Below, piece by piece: positions 13,346 through 24,515 of a DNA stretch of 64,000 bases. The DNA lies in contig CM054057.1 of the NCBI GenBank assembly GCA_028641055.1, positions 326,312,941-326,376,940 of the forward strand. The letters run 5' to 3'. Below the pieces are notes generated by a model. It was given only the letters and a program-made list of their open reading frames with translations, searched no databases and was not told the DNA's origin. Positions within the stretch are counted from its first letter, which is position 1. Each line of letters begins with the position of its first letter. This stretch comes from Alopecurus myosuroides. Lineage: Eukaryota; Streptophyta; Magnoliopsida; Poales; Poaceae. Both the position numbers and the translations under genes were made by a program.

Positions 13346-13468
13346 TCAAAGGGGTTCAATAGTGAGAGGTGAACTAGGCCTTCGTGGCGCAAGTTCATCG
13401 GAGAATAGGGTGAGGCCTTGTGACGCCCCGAGATCGGGCACTATGCAGATTTCAACATTCCCGCCAAA
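13346..13468. other. Short unassigned stretch between elements I and II
   Basis: It contains 'aggccttcgtggcg' (about 13377), also found just outside the element III LTR at about 32610, and 'tgtgacgccccgagatcgg' (about 13419), which resembles the start of another grass LTR. No gene. It is probably a mosaic of older repeat ends. Confidence 0.4.
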
Positions 13469-13965
13469 ATTGGTAGTTTTAATGACTTGGAAATTGGTGC
13501 TGTTTAGAAAAATAACCAAAATTGAAAGAGTTTCTTTATTAGATGAATATTAATAAGAACACACTTTTAAATAGGGTGACCCCTATGTTATTAAACACAA
13601 ATAGAGTAGATTTGTTTTGACCTCAACATGATTTCAAAGTGATCTTTGTTTTGGTGCTTTGATTTGAATTTTTGATTGCAATTTGGAAACAATTGATTGA
13701 TCAAACCAACAATTTAATGAGTGATCAACATGGAATAAAATGGAACAAATTGGTTGTTTTCACTTGTTATTTTTATTCCAAAAGTTGTAACAGAACAAGT
13801 ATGAAAACAAAGCAGTTGAAATTGTTTGATTTTCCTTATGAAAACAAAGAATAACAGATGCAAAACAAAAGAAACAAATGCAACAATATGATGACATGAT
13901 GCAATACCTTAATAAACATGAAACAAACATTCTAATTGGTAGGTTTTCATACTTGGGCTGTTACA
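13469..13965 (-). repeat. Element II, truncated 3' LTR (497 bp of U3)
   Basis: It matches 29025-29521 base for base apart from one substitution that I can see (g/a near 13648). It begins on the minus strand with TGTAACAGCCCAAG and stops abruptly at 13469, where unrelated sequence starts. Confidence 0.85.
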
Positions 13966-14114
13966 AAACGCCCCCCCCTTGAAGGAATCGCGCCCCGAGA
14001 TTCCTACTGAGAAAAGAAAAGGTCCGGATACTTCTTGGGAAGATCCACTTGAGCTGTGACACGTGAAACACATCGTGCACATTGGACAGTTTAACTGGAA
14101 GTTCAAAACAATAG
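13966..14114 (-). pseudogene. Element II, remnant of the Pol C-terminus
   Basis: On the minus strand this encodes the end of the integrase GPY/F region (..[15 protein letters not shown]), also seen near residue 1380 of element VI. It then jumps directly to the last dozen codons of the polyprotein (..KKYPDLF..SQ stop), so the chromodomain is deleted. The polypurine run and the LTR follow as in element VI. The upstream side ends at the AATAG target site of the nested Tat-like element. Confidence 0.75.
14110..14114. repeat. Target site duplication AATAG, left copy
   Basis: AATAG directly precedes the LTR at 14115 and recurs at 24099-24103 directly after the LTR ending at 24098. Removing the element and one copy joins the two halves of element II's coding remnant. 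Confidence 0.93.
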
Positions 14115-14590
14115 TGTCGTGGGATAATCACGGCAGATGTTACCAGGGGTAACTGATCTTGGGGCAAGTCGACACAAGCGTTCGGGAGAGGGTTTAGCTC
14201 AAGGGAAGACATGGTACAACTTGATCTGATAGCCGGCAATCGAAGTCGCCGGATCTCTATTCTCGATACAATAACACGATTAGGGTTCACACTGGATACT
14301 CGATACCACACGATGTTGCTAGAGTTCTTAGATCTCTCTCTCAATCTATATCCGGGGGTCGGTTTATATAGTACCCGCACCCCCTAACTTATTTTACAAG
14401 GCACACCCGGGTCCTACCCATACACGGCGTGCTAACCCTAATTTTCCTTTACAATATCCATAATCCGGGCCATTAGGCCCACGAGCTTGGGCCTCCACGA
14501 ACATCTTTACCATAGCCGGATCCTGTATACCATCCTTTGGGCCGGGTTATTCCCCGGAGCCTGGCATACCGGGTTAGCATCCCCCCGTCA
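14115..14590 (-). repeat. Tat-like element, 3' LTR
   Basis: This 476-bp LTR differs from 23623-24098 by four substitutions (in the 14178-14190 region twice, once near 14360, once near 14443) and has no indels. A TATATA-like motif occurs in the plus-strand string tttatatagta near 14365. Confidence 0.93.
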
Positions 14591-14974
14591 GTAGTCCCCA
14601 GAATAGCCTGGGCTTCACGGATCTCCTTGAAGCGCTTGCTATTCCTGAAAAGATATCAATCACACGGGCACACGGAAACCGGATTAAGATGTTTCAACAT
14701 TCAGCTAGGCCTTGCTCCTTGGTGGCCATGCGATAATTCAGGTTTTTCCCTCCAAACACCTTGGTTCAAACTTCTGGATCCAAATCATAGTAGCAACGCC
14801 AAGATCCTATGCTTGACAGTTAATCCCATCATCGCGGGACGAATCTCCTTCTTTCTTTATCCGGATGCTTTACTCAATACTGGGCGCATATCTCGCAGGA
14901 ACTTTAAATAAATAGCCGTTTTACCCCCACAATTCCCGGCTTCCACTCACCGAACCGGGCTTATCCAGTCGCAC

Positions 14975-14981
14975 TATAAAA
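14975..14981 (+). promoter_or_regulatory. TATA box of the antisense gene
   Basis: ctataaaaagg lies on the plus strand about 275 bases before a strong donor (15251) and about 800 bases before the first ATG. It sits outside the LTR, so the antisense gene seems to carry its own promoter within the element. The 5' untranslated exon would start near 15005-15010 and end at 15250. Confidence 0.55.
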
Positions 14982-15771
14982 AGGCTCCTTAGTAGTGACT
15001 CGAACCCTAACGGCTCATTTTCCCCACTCCATTCCTTTCTTCCCTTGAGCTCTCTTTCTTCCTGAGCGCCACCACGGACCTTCCACGCACGTCACCGGAA
15101 CCCATTGCCCGAAGGCTACGCTCCGCCACCGGTCACTCCGCGCCGCCGCCAAGATCCGCCGGCGAATTCTCATCCGGCCCACCAAGAACCGCGAAAGGAC
15201 ACCAGGCCTGCGCCATCTGCCTCCGCAAGGCCTCCCTCGGATCTCCTCCGGTAAGCCTTTTGCATTCATCAACTTTCCCTCGCAACCTCTGATTTCTTTC
15301 CTCAGATTAGATCTAGATCCGTCCGCCTCAGATTTCTTGGCTAGACCGGATTAGGCTACCCATAGTCTCTTTTAGTTCGCACAAAGGATAAAGCGCATAC
15401 TCCAACCAACTCGCCTACTGCCCACAATCATTACCCTTGCCACAAATTTGAAAATAAAACTTCCAATCTAGGCTCGTACTGCCCAAGATTTCCGCCTCTG
15501 CATCAATCACTCGGCTGGACTGCTTCTTTTTAATCCCCTTTATTCACGTTTGGCGCTTAAGCCACTGCCCATTGTTTTCAAAAAGCTTCTTTACCATTTA
15601 GACCCCATAAATTTCTCCATAATACGCGATACCCGGAACTTCCGAGCTTGATTCTACGGGCTAACACCCGGATCTCCTGCCATACCTCAATACCATCCGG
15701 CTGATACTTGACCGTTTCGTAACTTCCATGTCTTAATCTTCTTCTTATTTGGTGCCTTGCAGGTCAACCAC

Positions 15772-18700
15772 ATGGCTCCCAAGAAACAGGTGAAAGCCCC
15801 AACCAAGGCTAAAGCCACCAACACCATTTCCGCCAACTGGGGGCGGTCTATGGTCACGAAGGCCAAGTTGGAGGAGCTAGTGGAGCTGGGAGTTCTCCCT
15901 CCTCAGGAGAATATCCAATGGAGGGTGCCGGGTAAGGAGACCCGGCCCACCCCTACAAAAGACGAGGTAATCTGCTTCGTGGAACATGTGACCCGGGGTT
16001 TTCGCCCACCCGGTCATCCTTTTTTCCGTGACATTCTTAGTCACTATGGCCTTCGCGTCTTCGACATCGGGCCCAATTCCGTGCTAAATATTACCCACTT
16101 TATTGTCCTTTCTGAATCCTATTTATGCACTCCACCAAACCTAGCTCTTTTTATCGAGCTTTATCAATGCAAACCATGCCGCGAAAGCGGTGATGGGGCG
16201 CTTCTCACTTGCGGCGGGGTTTCAATCCAGCGCCGCAAGAACTCTCTGATGCCATCCCTCACCCTTAATTCTCATGTCAAACACTGGCAGCTTTCTTATT
16301 TCTACTGCCAGGACACTTCCCCATCCGGCCAAAAGAAACTGCCGGGTTATTCTGATGGTCTTCTTGACATCTCTGATAAATTTAGTGCCTTTGCCCCTGA
16401 CTCAGATAGGGATGCAATCCAACCTCTGCTAGCCAAACTCGCCACTCTTAGAGCCCAGGGCCTCATTGGGCTCAACCTAGTGAAGACCTGGGTCGACTTC
16501 AGAATTCAACCCAACTCCATCCGCACAAAGCTGATGTGCGAGTATTCTGGGGAACCTTCTGATCCACTACGATATTCTGACAACATCTTCGCAGCCGGCG
16601 ACACTCTCAAGACCATCAAGGGTTTTCTTACGGAAAAGCTCGAGGTAATCCGGAACATATCCGGGTTAGAGCCCTTCACACTTGAAAACCCGGCCCCCCA
16701 GGTAAAAACCCGACTCTGACGCCTTTACTTTCGCTCTTTCCACTTGATGCAACTGATAACCCGTACTTTAACGCCTTTCAGGATGATGACGACTTTTGGA
16801 ACACCAATACCCCCCTAGCTCCGAAGGTCCAGAGGAGCAAGAAGCTGTTCACTCAGACGAAGGTACTCTTTGAGTTTTACTTGATTCGTTTGGACTCACC
16901 GTAACCCCTTTATTTCCAACCGTAATCTTGATGACATTCAGAACAAGAAGATGACGAGGAAGAAGATTCGGACGGCAAGGTAGAATCCGCCAGTGATGAG
17001 GAAGAACCGGAGCCGGCAACCAAAGCCGGATCTAAAAGAAAAGCTCAAGGAGCCACCTCCAAGGTTTCATCCCCCTTCACACATTCAATTTGTATTACCG
17101 TAATGATATTCTTGAACCTTTCTTGACGTTATTCCACTGGTCAATCTTGAAGGGGTCGCCCATGCCTAAGCGCAGGTCGACTCGAAATCACCCGGGTAAC
17201 GACGCCCTTAACCCGGGTTCTTCACCGCTCCCCACTCGGCAAGCTGGTACTTGCTCTATCTTTTCTTGGTTAGCACGGTTTCCTCGAAGCATTCTCGCAT
17301 AATATTTAACTTGACATTTTCCAGCCTCCCCCGGGTCTGACGATGGATTTCCTTGTGACTTTGCGGTGAATGCCGGGTAAAATCCCCTTCCAGATACTTT
17401 CCGGTACTTCGTCATCTTTTCCTGACTGCATATTTAGCTGCTTTGTGATAACATCTACAGGGCCACGGTCGTTGTCAGCGATCAAGAGGATTCGGAAGAT
17501 AAGGGCCCGGGTAAGGGGAACCCGGCTGATAAAACTGCAACCGCGTCTGGCGATGAAGAACAAACATCGCCGACTAAACCGGACCAGCAGGAAACCGAAT
17601 ATCCAATTGCTTCTCATGCCAGCAAGAGAAAAACCACCGCCTTAGGTGCAGAAGGAGTGTCGGATTCCAACGTGCAAATGACCCGGGTTCCACCTCCTTC
17701 TAAGAAGAAAACCTCTTCTAGGAAATTCCAAGGACCCGGGTCTTCTGACACGAATAAAGATACTTTCGAACAATTGATGGACAAGCTTCTCACCATGAAG
17801 GCTTCGGAGAGCGAGACTTTAGAGCGCATGGCTGCAGAGCACCAGGTAAGAGCGCTTGTTATCTTATATTCCCTATCTAGTCCCCAAGTTCCGAGTATAA
17901 CTTGCAAAAGTTATGCTTGGTACTTCTCACCATATTTTTCTTGCCATAACACTCAGCTGGTTCTTGCACCCTTTTACACTTACAGGCACAGGTAACTCGG
18001 TCTGATGAAACCTTGCTGAAGACTGAACAGCTCCTTCTTGCCGAGATAAAACGCCGAGAAATCCTTGAGGATAATATGAAAACTTTGAAGAAGGATGTCT
18101 CCAAATACAAGGAGAAGTGCCTCGCCGCTCAGGCCGATTTGAAGAAGTTATCGGATCAAGTCTCCGATACTTATCAGATCTTACTTAGTAAGTGTTTGCC
18201 TGCTGACTAAGTTTTTGCCTGCCGCATAATTTTTGCCTGCCGACTAATTTCATACCCGGCTGCTACTGATACGTTCTTGCCTCTGTTTCCACTATAGGTG
18301 CGAACCTTGCAGCTCCAGAGGAAGATGCTATTGTCAAGGTTAGGACCCTGAAGACTGTGCTCCGGACTTTCTTTGCCGGCACAAAATTTATATTGAATGC
18401 CATTAATTGGCCCACGGAAGCCTATCCAGGTGAAGAGAACCTTGTCCAAGCCTGCTCCACTGTACCCGGCTGGATTGAACTCTGGAAGCGTTCGTCCTGC
18501 CGTACTGGTATAGTGCGGGCTTTGACCTTGGCCAAAGCCTACTTTCCGAAGCTTGACCCGGCGAAGATAATCTCCGGGTTTCCTGAGTTCAAGGCGGATG
18601 GCGCCAAATTTACGCCTAAGGATTTCAAGGCTATTCAGTCGGCAGTGCGCCCCTCTGCCACCACTCTAGCCGATAGCTTGAACCTTAATACACTAATGAC

Positions 18701-18965
18701 TGCGTATGACGCTGATGACAAGATTATCACAGAGGAAGCACCCCCGCCCTTTGACCTCTTGGAGAAGTGGGCTGATTACTCAGCTAAGAAGAAGGAGGCA
18801 ACTGCGAAGAGGGAGGCCGACTTAAAATCAGGGCCGTCCGCCTCTACACCGTCCGTCCTTCCTCCTATCCGCCCTGGCGCGGTGAGTCCGGGTGGCTCTG
18901 CCAAAAAAGCTAAGAAGCAGGCCCAGGAGCAAGACCCGGAAGATCGCGCTCAGGAGGCCGAGTAA
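15772..18965 (+). CDS. Antisense multi-exon gene of the Tat-like element (Transposase_28-type protein)
   Basis: The first coding exon (15772-16701, 310 codons) contains the segment from about residue 65 to 135 (FVEHVTRGFRPPGHPFF..HYGLRVFDIGPNSVL), which matches what I know of the 'putative gypsy type transposon' domain (Transposase_28). A 5'UTR intron is likely at 15251-15762 (CCG/GTAAGC to TTGCAG). Further exons with good splice sites are 16782-16862, 16942-17063, 17461-17845, 17986-18187 and 18298-18965 (stop at the end). Smaller ones probably lie at about 17156-17240 and 17325-17366. Exons from 17461 on keep one frame across junctions; I could not carry a single frame from exon 2 into exon 3, so a frameshift or unrecognised junction exists. 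The middle is acidic and lysine-rich, and 17986-18187 is a coiled coil (KTEQLLLAEIKRREILEDN). The function of such proteins is not established. Confidence 0.6.
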
Positions 18966-20029
18966 AGTAAGGATGTCATAATACCTTAGTCACATGGGAC
19001 CTTTTTTTTTTGAGCTATTTTATTCTGTTAATGGTGCGCCTGTGCACTTCTGATACCGATGCAAAAACTTGTAATATACTTCTATTTGGTGACATATTTT
19101 CGCGGCTTTCCCAGCCTTTTGATAATCGTACTTTTTGCTGTTCTTCTGAACTTGTTCTTGATACCCATCTCTCTTTTTAGCTCCCTTCATAAGACTCGTT
19201 TTTTCCGAGACCAGGGGCTTTGATAAGTGAAATTCTCTTGAAGTTCCCAAGACTCGGATGATAGGGCCATTTTGAACCTTGGTATCAAAGTGGTTTGTTT
19301 CCGTTGCGAAGTCCCCAGTCCCCATGACCCAAAGGACGAGTCATGGGGGTGTGGCCTTTCTCAGAGGACAAATCATTCCCTACCAAGGCAAAACCCTAAA
19401 ACCATCTCATGTAAATACTGAAGTTATGCTTGATAATCACTGAGTTTCCGGCTTATCAGCCTTGTACTCTGCATAAACTTGTGGTTTAGATGACCCTTTT
19501 GACTATCTTATACTATAAGCCGGCTTTCGCGTGGATACCATGTTGTTACATCTGTATGAAAACAGAGTCAGGCGAGTCCCATTGGGCTTCACGGCTGATT
19601 GTAATCATAAGCGAACGAATCATGCCACTTTTAGTGCGAGTCACATCGAGCTTAAGTAAGAAAAGTCAAGAAAAGTTGGCTCCTCTGCCCAGTCATAAGA
19701 TTGCAGCCGTACCCGTTTGCGAGTAGTCGGCCCTTACAACTTATAGACATCAATGCCGGGTCATTTGGGTTAGCGGCTGGTTACTTGGGCAACCAACCCC
19801 CCAAGACCTACATGCACTCGATGCTTTTGATGATGATACTGAATTACTGATGTCGTATGGATACTACTTACTTGTGATAAAGGCGAAAAGACATAGGACT
19901 TGATAACCATCTCTTTATTGATACCAGAAATTTTGGGTCAGCAGGCCGCCTCATTAAAAACCTTCCAGTCCCCTTAGGTACCCTGGGTAGGAAAAGAGCG
20001 CGTCTGAAACCTGCCGCCCGTTACATTAC
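18966..20029. other. Non-coding spacer of the Tat-like element
   Basis: This lies between the stop of the plus-strand gene and the stop of the minus-strand protease frame. A T-run and AT-rich sequence after 18965 would suit the 3' untranslated region of the antisense gene. RT, RNase H and integrase, expected hereabouts in an autonomous Tat element, are not detectable in either strand. Confidence 0.6.
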
Positions 20030-21127
20030 TCAGTTCTTTGTAAGCACTGGTCCTGATCCGGCTTGACCAATGCACATCCTCCATAAGTTGGACTTTTTCC
20101 TGATGAGTACCGGGTTTGCCAGCCAACCCGGGTGGGGTGTCTCCATGACTTTGCTGGTTGTGGGCGGCCGTGTAACTTCTTCCTTTACAGCAGACTGCTT
20201 GGGAGAGTCAACTTCGATTAAGGCCACCATTTTAGCATCTTGCGTTACCTTGGACTTTGCTTTTTCGCCTTCAGTATTTGGCTTCTTTGATGTAGTTCTG
20301 TCCTCCGGGTCTGCTTGAGACCGATAGTGCTTGAGTTCTTCCTTTCTGCAAGCTTGCTCGGCCATTGCTGCATCTCCTTCGTCGCATTCAGCGGCTATGT
20401 CTCGATTTCCGTGTATGGTTATAGTCTTCTTGGGACCCGGGATTTTTAGCTATAGATATACATAACACGGCCTAGCCATGAATTTGGCATAAGCCGGCCT
20501 TCCAAACAGCGCGTGATAGGGGCTGCGTAATTTCACTACCTCAAAGGTGAGCCACTCAATTCGATAGTTATCCTTTGATTCTCCGAAAGCTACCTCCAAT
20601 GCGATTTTTCCCTCGGGGCATGCTGAATGACCCGGCACTATTCCATGAAAAACTGTTGAGCTTTTTTGCAGTTGAGATTCCTTGAGACCCATGCGTAGGA
20701 AGGTTTCCCAATACAGTATATTGATGCTGCTTCCACCATCCATTAAAACCTTCTTTAGTTCGTACCCATTAACTTGCGGTGCGACTACTAGTGCCAAGAC
20801 TCCTGGGTGTTCCACTCTTTCTGGGTGATCCCTTCTGCTCCATGTTACCTCCTGTTCTGACCATCTCAAGTATCTCGGAACGGCTAACGAAACTGAGTTG
20901 ACTGCTTGCTTCAGTATCTTTTTGTCCTTGTTAGATCCTCCTGTGGTATGCACATGATATTGACCCAATTGTTTGGGGTTAGCCTGGAAGCCTCCTGCCC
21001 CCCTGGTTATTACCTTGATTTCCAGCCGCCGGGTTACCAGCTGGGGGTGGGCCGTTGCCCGGGTTTGCCCCTGGACCCGGTCCTCCTCCCCGCCCTGCAC
21101 CTCGCATAGCTCTGTGCACTTCATCAT
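20030..21127 (-). pseudogene. Tat-like protease region with an in-frame TAG
   Basis: From about 21127 the frame encodes a retroviral-type aspartic protease: VLMDGGSSINILY carries the Asp-Gly pair of the active site in its usual D-G-G/S variant, followed by FEVVKLRSPYHALFGRPAY, a flap-distal part typical of Tat-lineage proteases. The frame meets a TAG at 20450-20452 and then stays open in the same register to 20030 (KIPGPKKTITIHG..). That is the linker usually found between protease and RT. RT itself is missing. The frame overlaps the gag frame by about 150 nt in another register, so either a frameshift site or an indel separates them. Confidence 0.7.
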
Positions 21128-23558
21128 TTTTCCATCTTTGCAAATCGGCGCATTGTTCTAGGGAGTGGTTGGCTGGCCTGCCATTCCTGCTATGCTTCGG
21201 ACATGCCATTCTGAATATGTCCCAATTGTTACCCGGCCTTGGTGGACCTTGATAGTTTCCTCCATGGTGGTTACCTCCGTTGAAATTTCCTTCTGCTCTT
21301 GGCCTTGAAGACCCGGCTTCGGTGTTAGCGACAAACTCGGAGCCTCCTTCGAAGGGACGCTTGTTCTGACTATTTCCATTGTTTCCTGACGCTGTTCCGT
21401 TGCCGGCTCTTCCATTACCGCTTGTGTTTGCTTTTGTCTTCTTGTCATCAGCTTCTTCTTCTGTGGTATCTGTCGCAGCGTGTTTGTTGCATGCATCCAT
21501 CAATTCTCCCATTGTGACTTCTGACGCATTTCGACTGGACTTCATGCGAGTTAACTTCTGCACTAAAGGTATATACTTGCATGTTTTTTCCATGGCTTGT
21601 AGCGCATCCTTGGGCTGGATGTCTGTGGATGTGTGAAGTATCTCCATAACCCGGCGCACCCAACTGCGCGCCGATTCTCCCTTCTTTTGGACGCATCGCT
21701 CTAGATCATCAATGGTGAATAATTTCCTGCAGGTCCCGTGAAAGTGCTTGATAAACGCGGTCTTCAATTCCTCCCAAGACTTGATCGATCCCTCTGGTAG
21801 ATTGGTGAACCACAATTTTGCTGCTCCTTCAGACATCATCAGATACGTGAATTTGGCTTGGAGGTTCTCGGACGCGTTGCGGATTGACATTGCCATCTCG
21901 TAACTGCTTAGCCACGTTTCGGGATCCATGGTTGGCTCATAATTCACTACTTTCCCCGGCTCTTTGAACTTTTCCGGGTAAGGTTCAGCTCTAATATTGT
22001 CCGAGAGACACTTGGGCCCCGCAAGAATGATTGAAGCCGGCCATGCCCTGGAAACGTGTGATGCCGCGGGGGGCGCGTCTGGGCGCTGTGCTGCGGGAGG
22101 TCCATGCGCTGCAGACCCGGCCGCGGCCCTCCGAGCCCTAGAACTGTCCACGACGGCCTGTGTTGCTGATACTGCCTGAGCGCGGGGAGGAGGCGGCATT
22201 TGCTGCTGCTCTTCCCTCCGCCGCGCCGAACTCGTTTGTAAATTCCCTTGCTGCTGGCTGACATATGGCGTCCCGTGCATTCTGCTTCTGTGATCCGGGT
22301 AATTGGCTTGCTGCGCCACCGCAGTGTGCAACAGCTCGATGGCTTGCCGAGTCTTCTCTGCATGGGGCGACTCTCCCACGGGTATTTGATTCAAAGCGAG
22401 TGTCGCCGCATATACGTTGTACATAGGATTGTTGTAGTGGCCGGCCGGCGTGCGGAATCGTGATGGTGGCGGTGGCAGTAGATCGTTGTCGGTTGTGACT
22501 CTAGTTTGCGGTGGGGGTAACCCGGTCCGTTCATTCGCCGGATGTGTCGCTGCTGTTGTCTGTTGGGGTGCGGTTCCCTGGTTCACCACTGGTATCGGTT
22601 GGTCCTGAGGCGTGATGAACAAATTAGCCGGATTAATAACCCCGCCCGTTGCTGGCAACCTGGTGTGGTGCCTTTGATGTATCCTGGACGTTTCCTCTCG
22701 AAGCCGGGTTTCCAACGCGTCTAGCTCGCGCCGCCGGGTGGCCATCCCCTGTCTATCTGCTTCCACTTGCCTTCTTTGCTGTTCCAATGCACGACGAGCC
22801 ACGTCCAGATCTCTAACACGCTCTGCCGCGTTTTCTGGGGTGATAACAGTGGCGAGGACTGTAGGATCCAAAATCAAATTATTATCGAACAGGGCCGGGT
22901 GACGCGGATTCGAGGGACCCGCCCCTGGTGTCCGATTGGCTTGAAACCCGAACATGTTGGCGTGTTGCTCCTCATCTGCTGCGCGACTGGTGACCGATGC
23001 TGACTCTCCATCGACCCGGGTCAAGACCGGGTCTCCGTTAACCGCGCCCTGTTGCTGGGCCACTGCCTGAGCCGCCCCGACTGGTGCCGCGGCTGTGTTT
23101 CCTTGGTTGGCCGCGGGGGCTGCATAGACTGCAACTCGGCGCGCGATATCCGGTGTAAATTCAGGCTGTTCCTCCTCACCGTTCTCCTCATACCGGTTTT
23201 CCAGTAGGTCCAGGATAGACCCAGTGTCATCTTCTCCTTGGACCCGGTCGCGTGGGGTCCATGCCGGCTCCTCCGGCTGTTCCCACTCCGCGATGGGTTC
23301 TTCTGCCGGATATGTCGTTCCCGTTGATTCTTCATCATCTGATTGGATAGACGTGGCTTTTCCTGGCATAGAATCAGATCCAACGTTGTCAGGGACCGAA
23401 TTGGAAGCACATACCATACCGATGAAGACGTTGATCCGGCCGATTGTTACGACGGATCCGGTTTCGAGGTGATCTGACTCCGGCCCCCAGCCGGAATCGT
23501 CCACCACCTTTTCTCCTTCGTGGTCGATGTAGATCTCGCCGATGACAAGATTCTCCAT
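20979..23558 (-). CDS. Tat-like Gag protein
   Basis: The open frame extends upstream into the LTR, but the first ATG past the primer site is at 23558, giving about 860 residues. The N-terminal half is low-complexity (Gln, Pro, Ala-rich). Residues about 240-290 form a coiled coil (RALEQQRRQVEADRQG), and the retrotransposon gag domain is at about 545-700 (ETWLSSYEMAMSIRN.. FIKHFHGTCRKLFTIDDL). Near residue 786 a Cys/His-containing stretch (CPKHS..NHSLEQC) may stand for the zinc knuckle, though it is not a standard CCHC. Asn/Gly-rich linkers follow. Gag would form the particle. It is intact, so it could still act if translated. Confidence 0.75.
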   Translation of the reverse strand: MENLVIGEIYIDHEGEKVVDDSGWGPESDHLETGSVVTIGRINVFIGMVCASNSVPDNVGSDSMPGKATSIQSDDEESTGTTYPAEEPIAEWEQPEEPAWTPRDRVQGEDDTGSILDLLENRYEENGEEEQPEFTPDIARRVAVYAAPAANQGNTAAAPVGAAQAVAQQQGAVNGDPVLTRVDGESASVTSRAADEEQHANMFGFQANRTPGAGPSNPRHPALFDNNLILDPTVLATVITPENAAERVRDLDVARRALEQQRRQVEADRQGMATRRRELDALETRLREETSRIHQRHHTRLPATGGVINPANLFITPQDQPIPVVNQGTAPQQTTAATHPANERTGLPPPQTRVTTDNDLLPPPPSRFRTPAGHYNNPMYNVYAATLALNQIPVGESPHAEKTRQAIELLHTAVAQQANYPDHRSRMHGTPYVSQQQGNLQTSSARRREEQQQMPPPPRAQAVSATQAVVDSSRARRAAAGSAAHGPPAAQRPDAPPAASHVSRAWPASIILAGPKCLSDNIRAEPYPEKFKEPGKVVNYEPTMDPETWLSSYEMAMSIRNASENLQAKFTYLMMSEGAAKLWFTNLPEGSIKSWEELKTAFIKHFHGTCRKLFTIDDLERCVQKKGESARSWVRRVMEILHTSTDIQPKDALQAMEKTCKYIPLVQKLTRMKSSRNASEVTMGELMDACNKHAATDTTEEEADDKKTKANTSGNGRAGNGTASGNNGNSQNKRPFEGGSEFVANTEAGSSRPRAEGNFNGGNHHGGNYQGPPRPGNNWDIFRMACPKHSRNGRPANHSLEQCADLQRWKNDEVHRAMRGAGRGGGPGPGANPGNGPPPAGNPAAGNQGNNQGGRRLPG

Positions 23559-23601
23559 GCCTTTCCGAGCTTCTCCCGTGATGTAGACACCTTTGGACGC
23601 A

Positions 23602-23620
23602 GGCCCCACGGTGGGCGCCA
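23602..23620 (-). other. Primer binding site of the Tat-like element
   Basis: The minus strand reads TGGCGCCCACCGTGGGGCC two bases from the LTR. The TGGCGCC start is usual for Tat/Athila-group elements; I have not fixed which tRNA it pairs with. Confidence 0.7.
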
Positions 23621-23622
23621 AC

Positions 23623-24098
23623 TGTCGTGGGATAATCACGGCAGATGTTACCAGGGGTAACTGATCTTGGGGCAAGTCGACACAGGCGTCCGGGAGAGGG
23701 TTTAGCTCAAGGGAAGACATGGTACAACTTGATCTGATAGCCGGCAATCGAAGTCGCCGGATCTCTATTCTCGATACAATAACACGATTAGGGTTCACAC
23801 TGGATACTCGATACCACACGATGTTGCTAGAGTTCTTAGATCTCTCTCTCAATCTATATCCGGGGGTCAGTTTATATAGTACCCGCACCCCCTAACTTAT
23901 TTTACAAGGCACACCCGGGTCCTACCCATACACGGCGTGCTAACCCTAATTTTTCTTTACAATATCCATAATCCGGGCCATTAGGCCCACGAGCTTGGGC
24001 CTCCACGAACATCTTTACCATAGCCGGATCCTGTATACCATCCTTTGGGCCGGGTTATTCCCCGGAGCCTGGCATACCGGGTTAGCATCCCCCCGTCA
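23623..24098 (-). repeat. Tat-like element, 5' LTR
   Basis: This is the partner of 14115-14590, 476 bp, four substitutions apart. On the minus strand it precedes the primer site and gag. Confidence 0.93.
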
Positions 24099-24103
24099 AA
24101 TAG
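24099..24103. repeat. Target site duplication AATAG, right copy
   Basis: This is identical to 14110-14114 and directly abuts the LTR end at 24098. Confidence 0.93.
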
Positions 24104-24515
24104 GATTCCTGGCAACTCTTCTGGAAAGACATCAGGGAATTTGGAAACCACCGGTACATTTTCAAGTAAAGGGGAGAGATTTTGCACCAAGGGTGTATAG
24201 CTGCATGGAACTTGATTCATTTGGAGAATAGATTATCTGGCTAGAATGGTGGAACAGAGTTATTGACATCAATGCAACACCAAGAATAATCATCAATGTC
24301 AGAATTTCCCAGCAACATGAGAGGAACAAGGAATATGTGGCCTTTAATTAGAATTTGATTTCTGTGATTGAACTTGGAAGTCAACATTTGAGATCCTGGG
24401 GAGTGAACGGTGATTTGATTGCTTAGTGGAACCAGAATTAGGTTGTTTGTTGTGGAAAGGATCTTTGACACAAAAGAATGTGATGCTCCGGTATGAAACA
24501 ACACTTTTAGCTGGA
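24104..24515 (-). pseudogene. Element II, protease slice of Gag-Pol
   Basis: The minus strand encodes a decayed chromovirus protease: [10 protein letters not shown] and [16 protein letters not shown] match residues about 375-410 of element VI, but the active-site Asp codon reads His. Downstream [19 protein letters not shown] matches the protease-RT linker (element VI near residue 500-515). The frame shifts between the two parts. Upstream it is joined directly to the untranslated leader, so gag is missing; downstream RT is missing. Confidence 0.75.

Larger units (their letters stand above)
14115..24098 (-). mobile_element. Tat-like gypsy element with antisense gene, lacking RT and integrase (9984 bp)
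   Basis: Two 476-bp LTRs (14115-14590, 23623-24098) start TGTCGTGGG and end CCGTCA in plus orientation and differ at four positions; a 5-bp target duplication AATAG flanks them. The primer site beside 23623 and the gag/protease frames set the element on the minus strand. Gag (20979-23558) and protease (20030-21127) are present; RT, RNase H and integrase are absent between 20030 and 18966. On the plus strand, at the 3' end of the element, is a multi-exon gene (15772-18965) of the kind found antisense in Tat-lineage elements such as Grande and RIRE2 relatives. It is therefore a non-autonomous Tat-lineage member. Confidence 0.85.
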
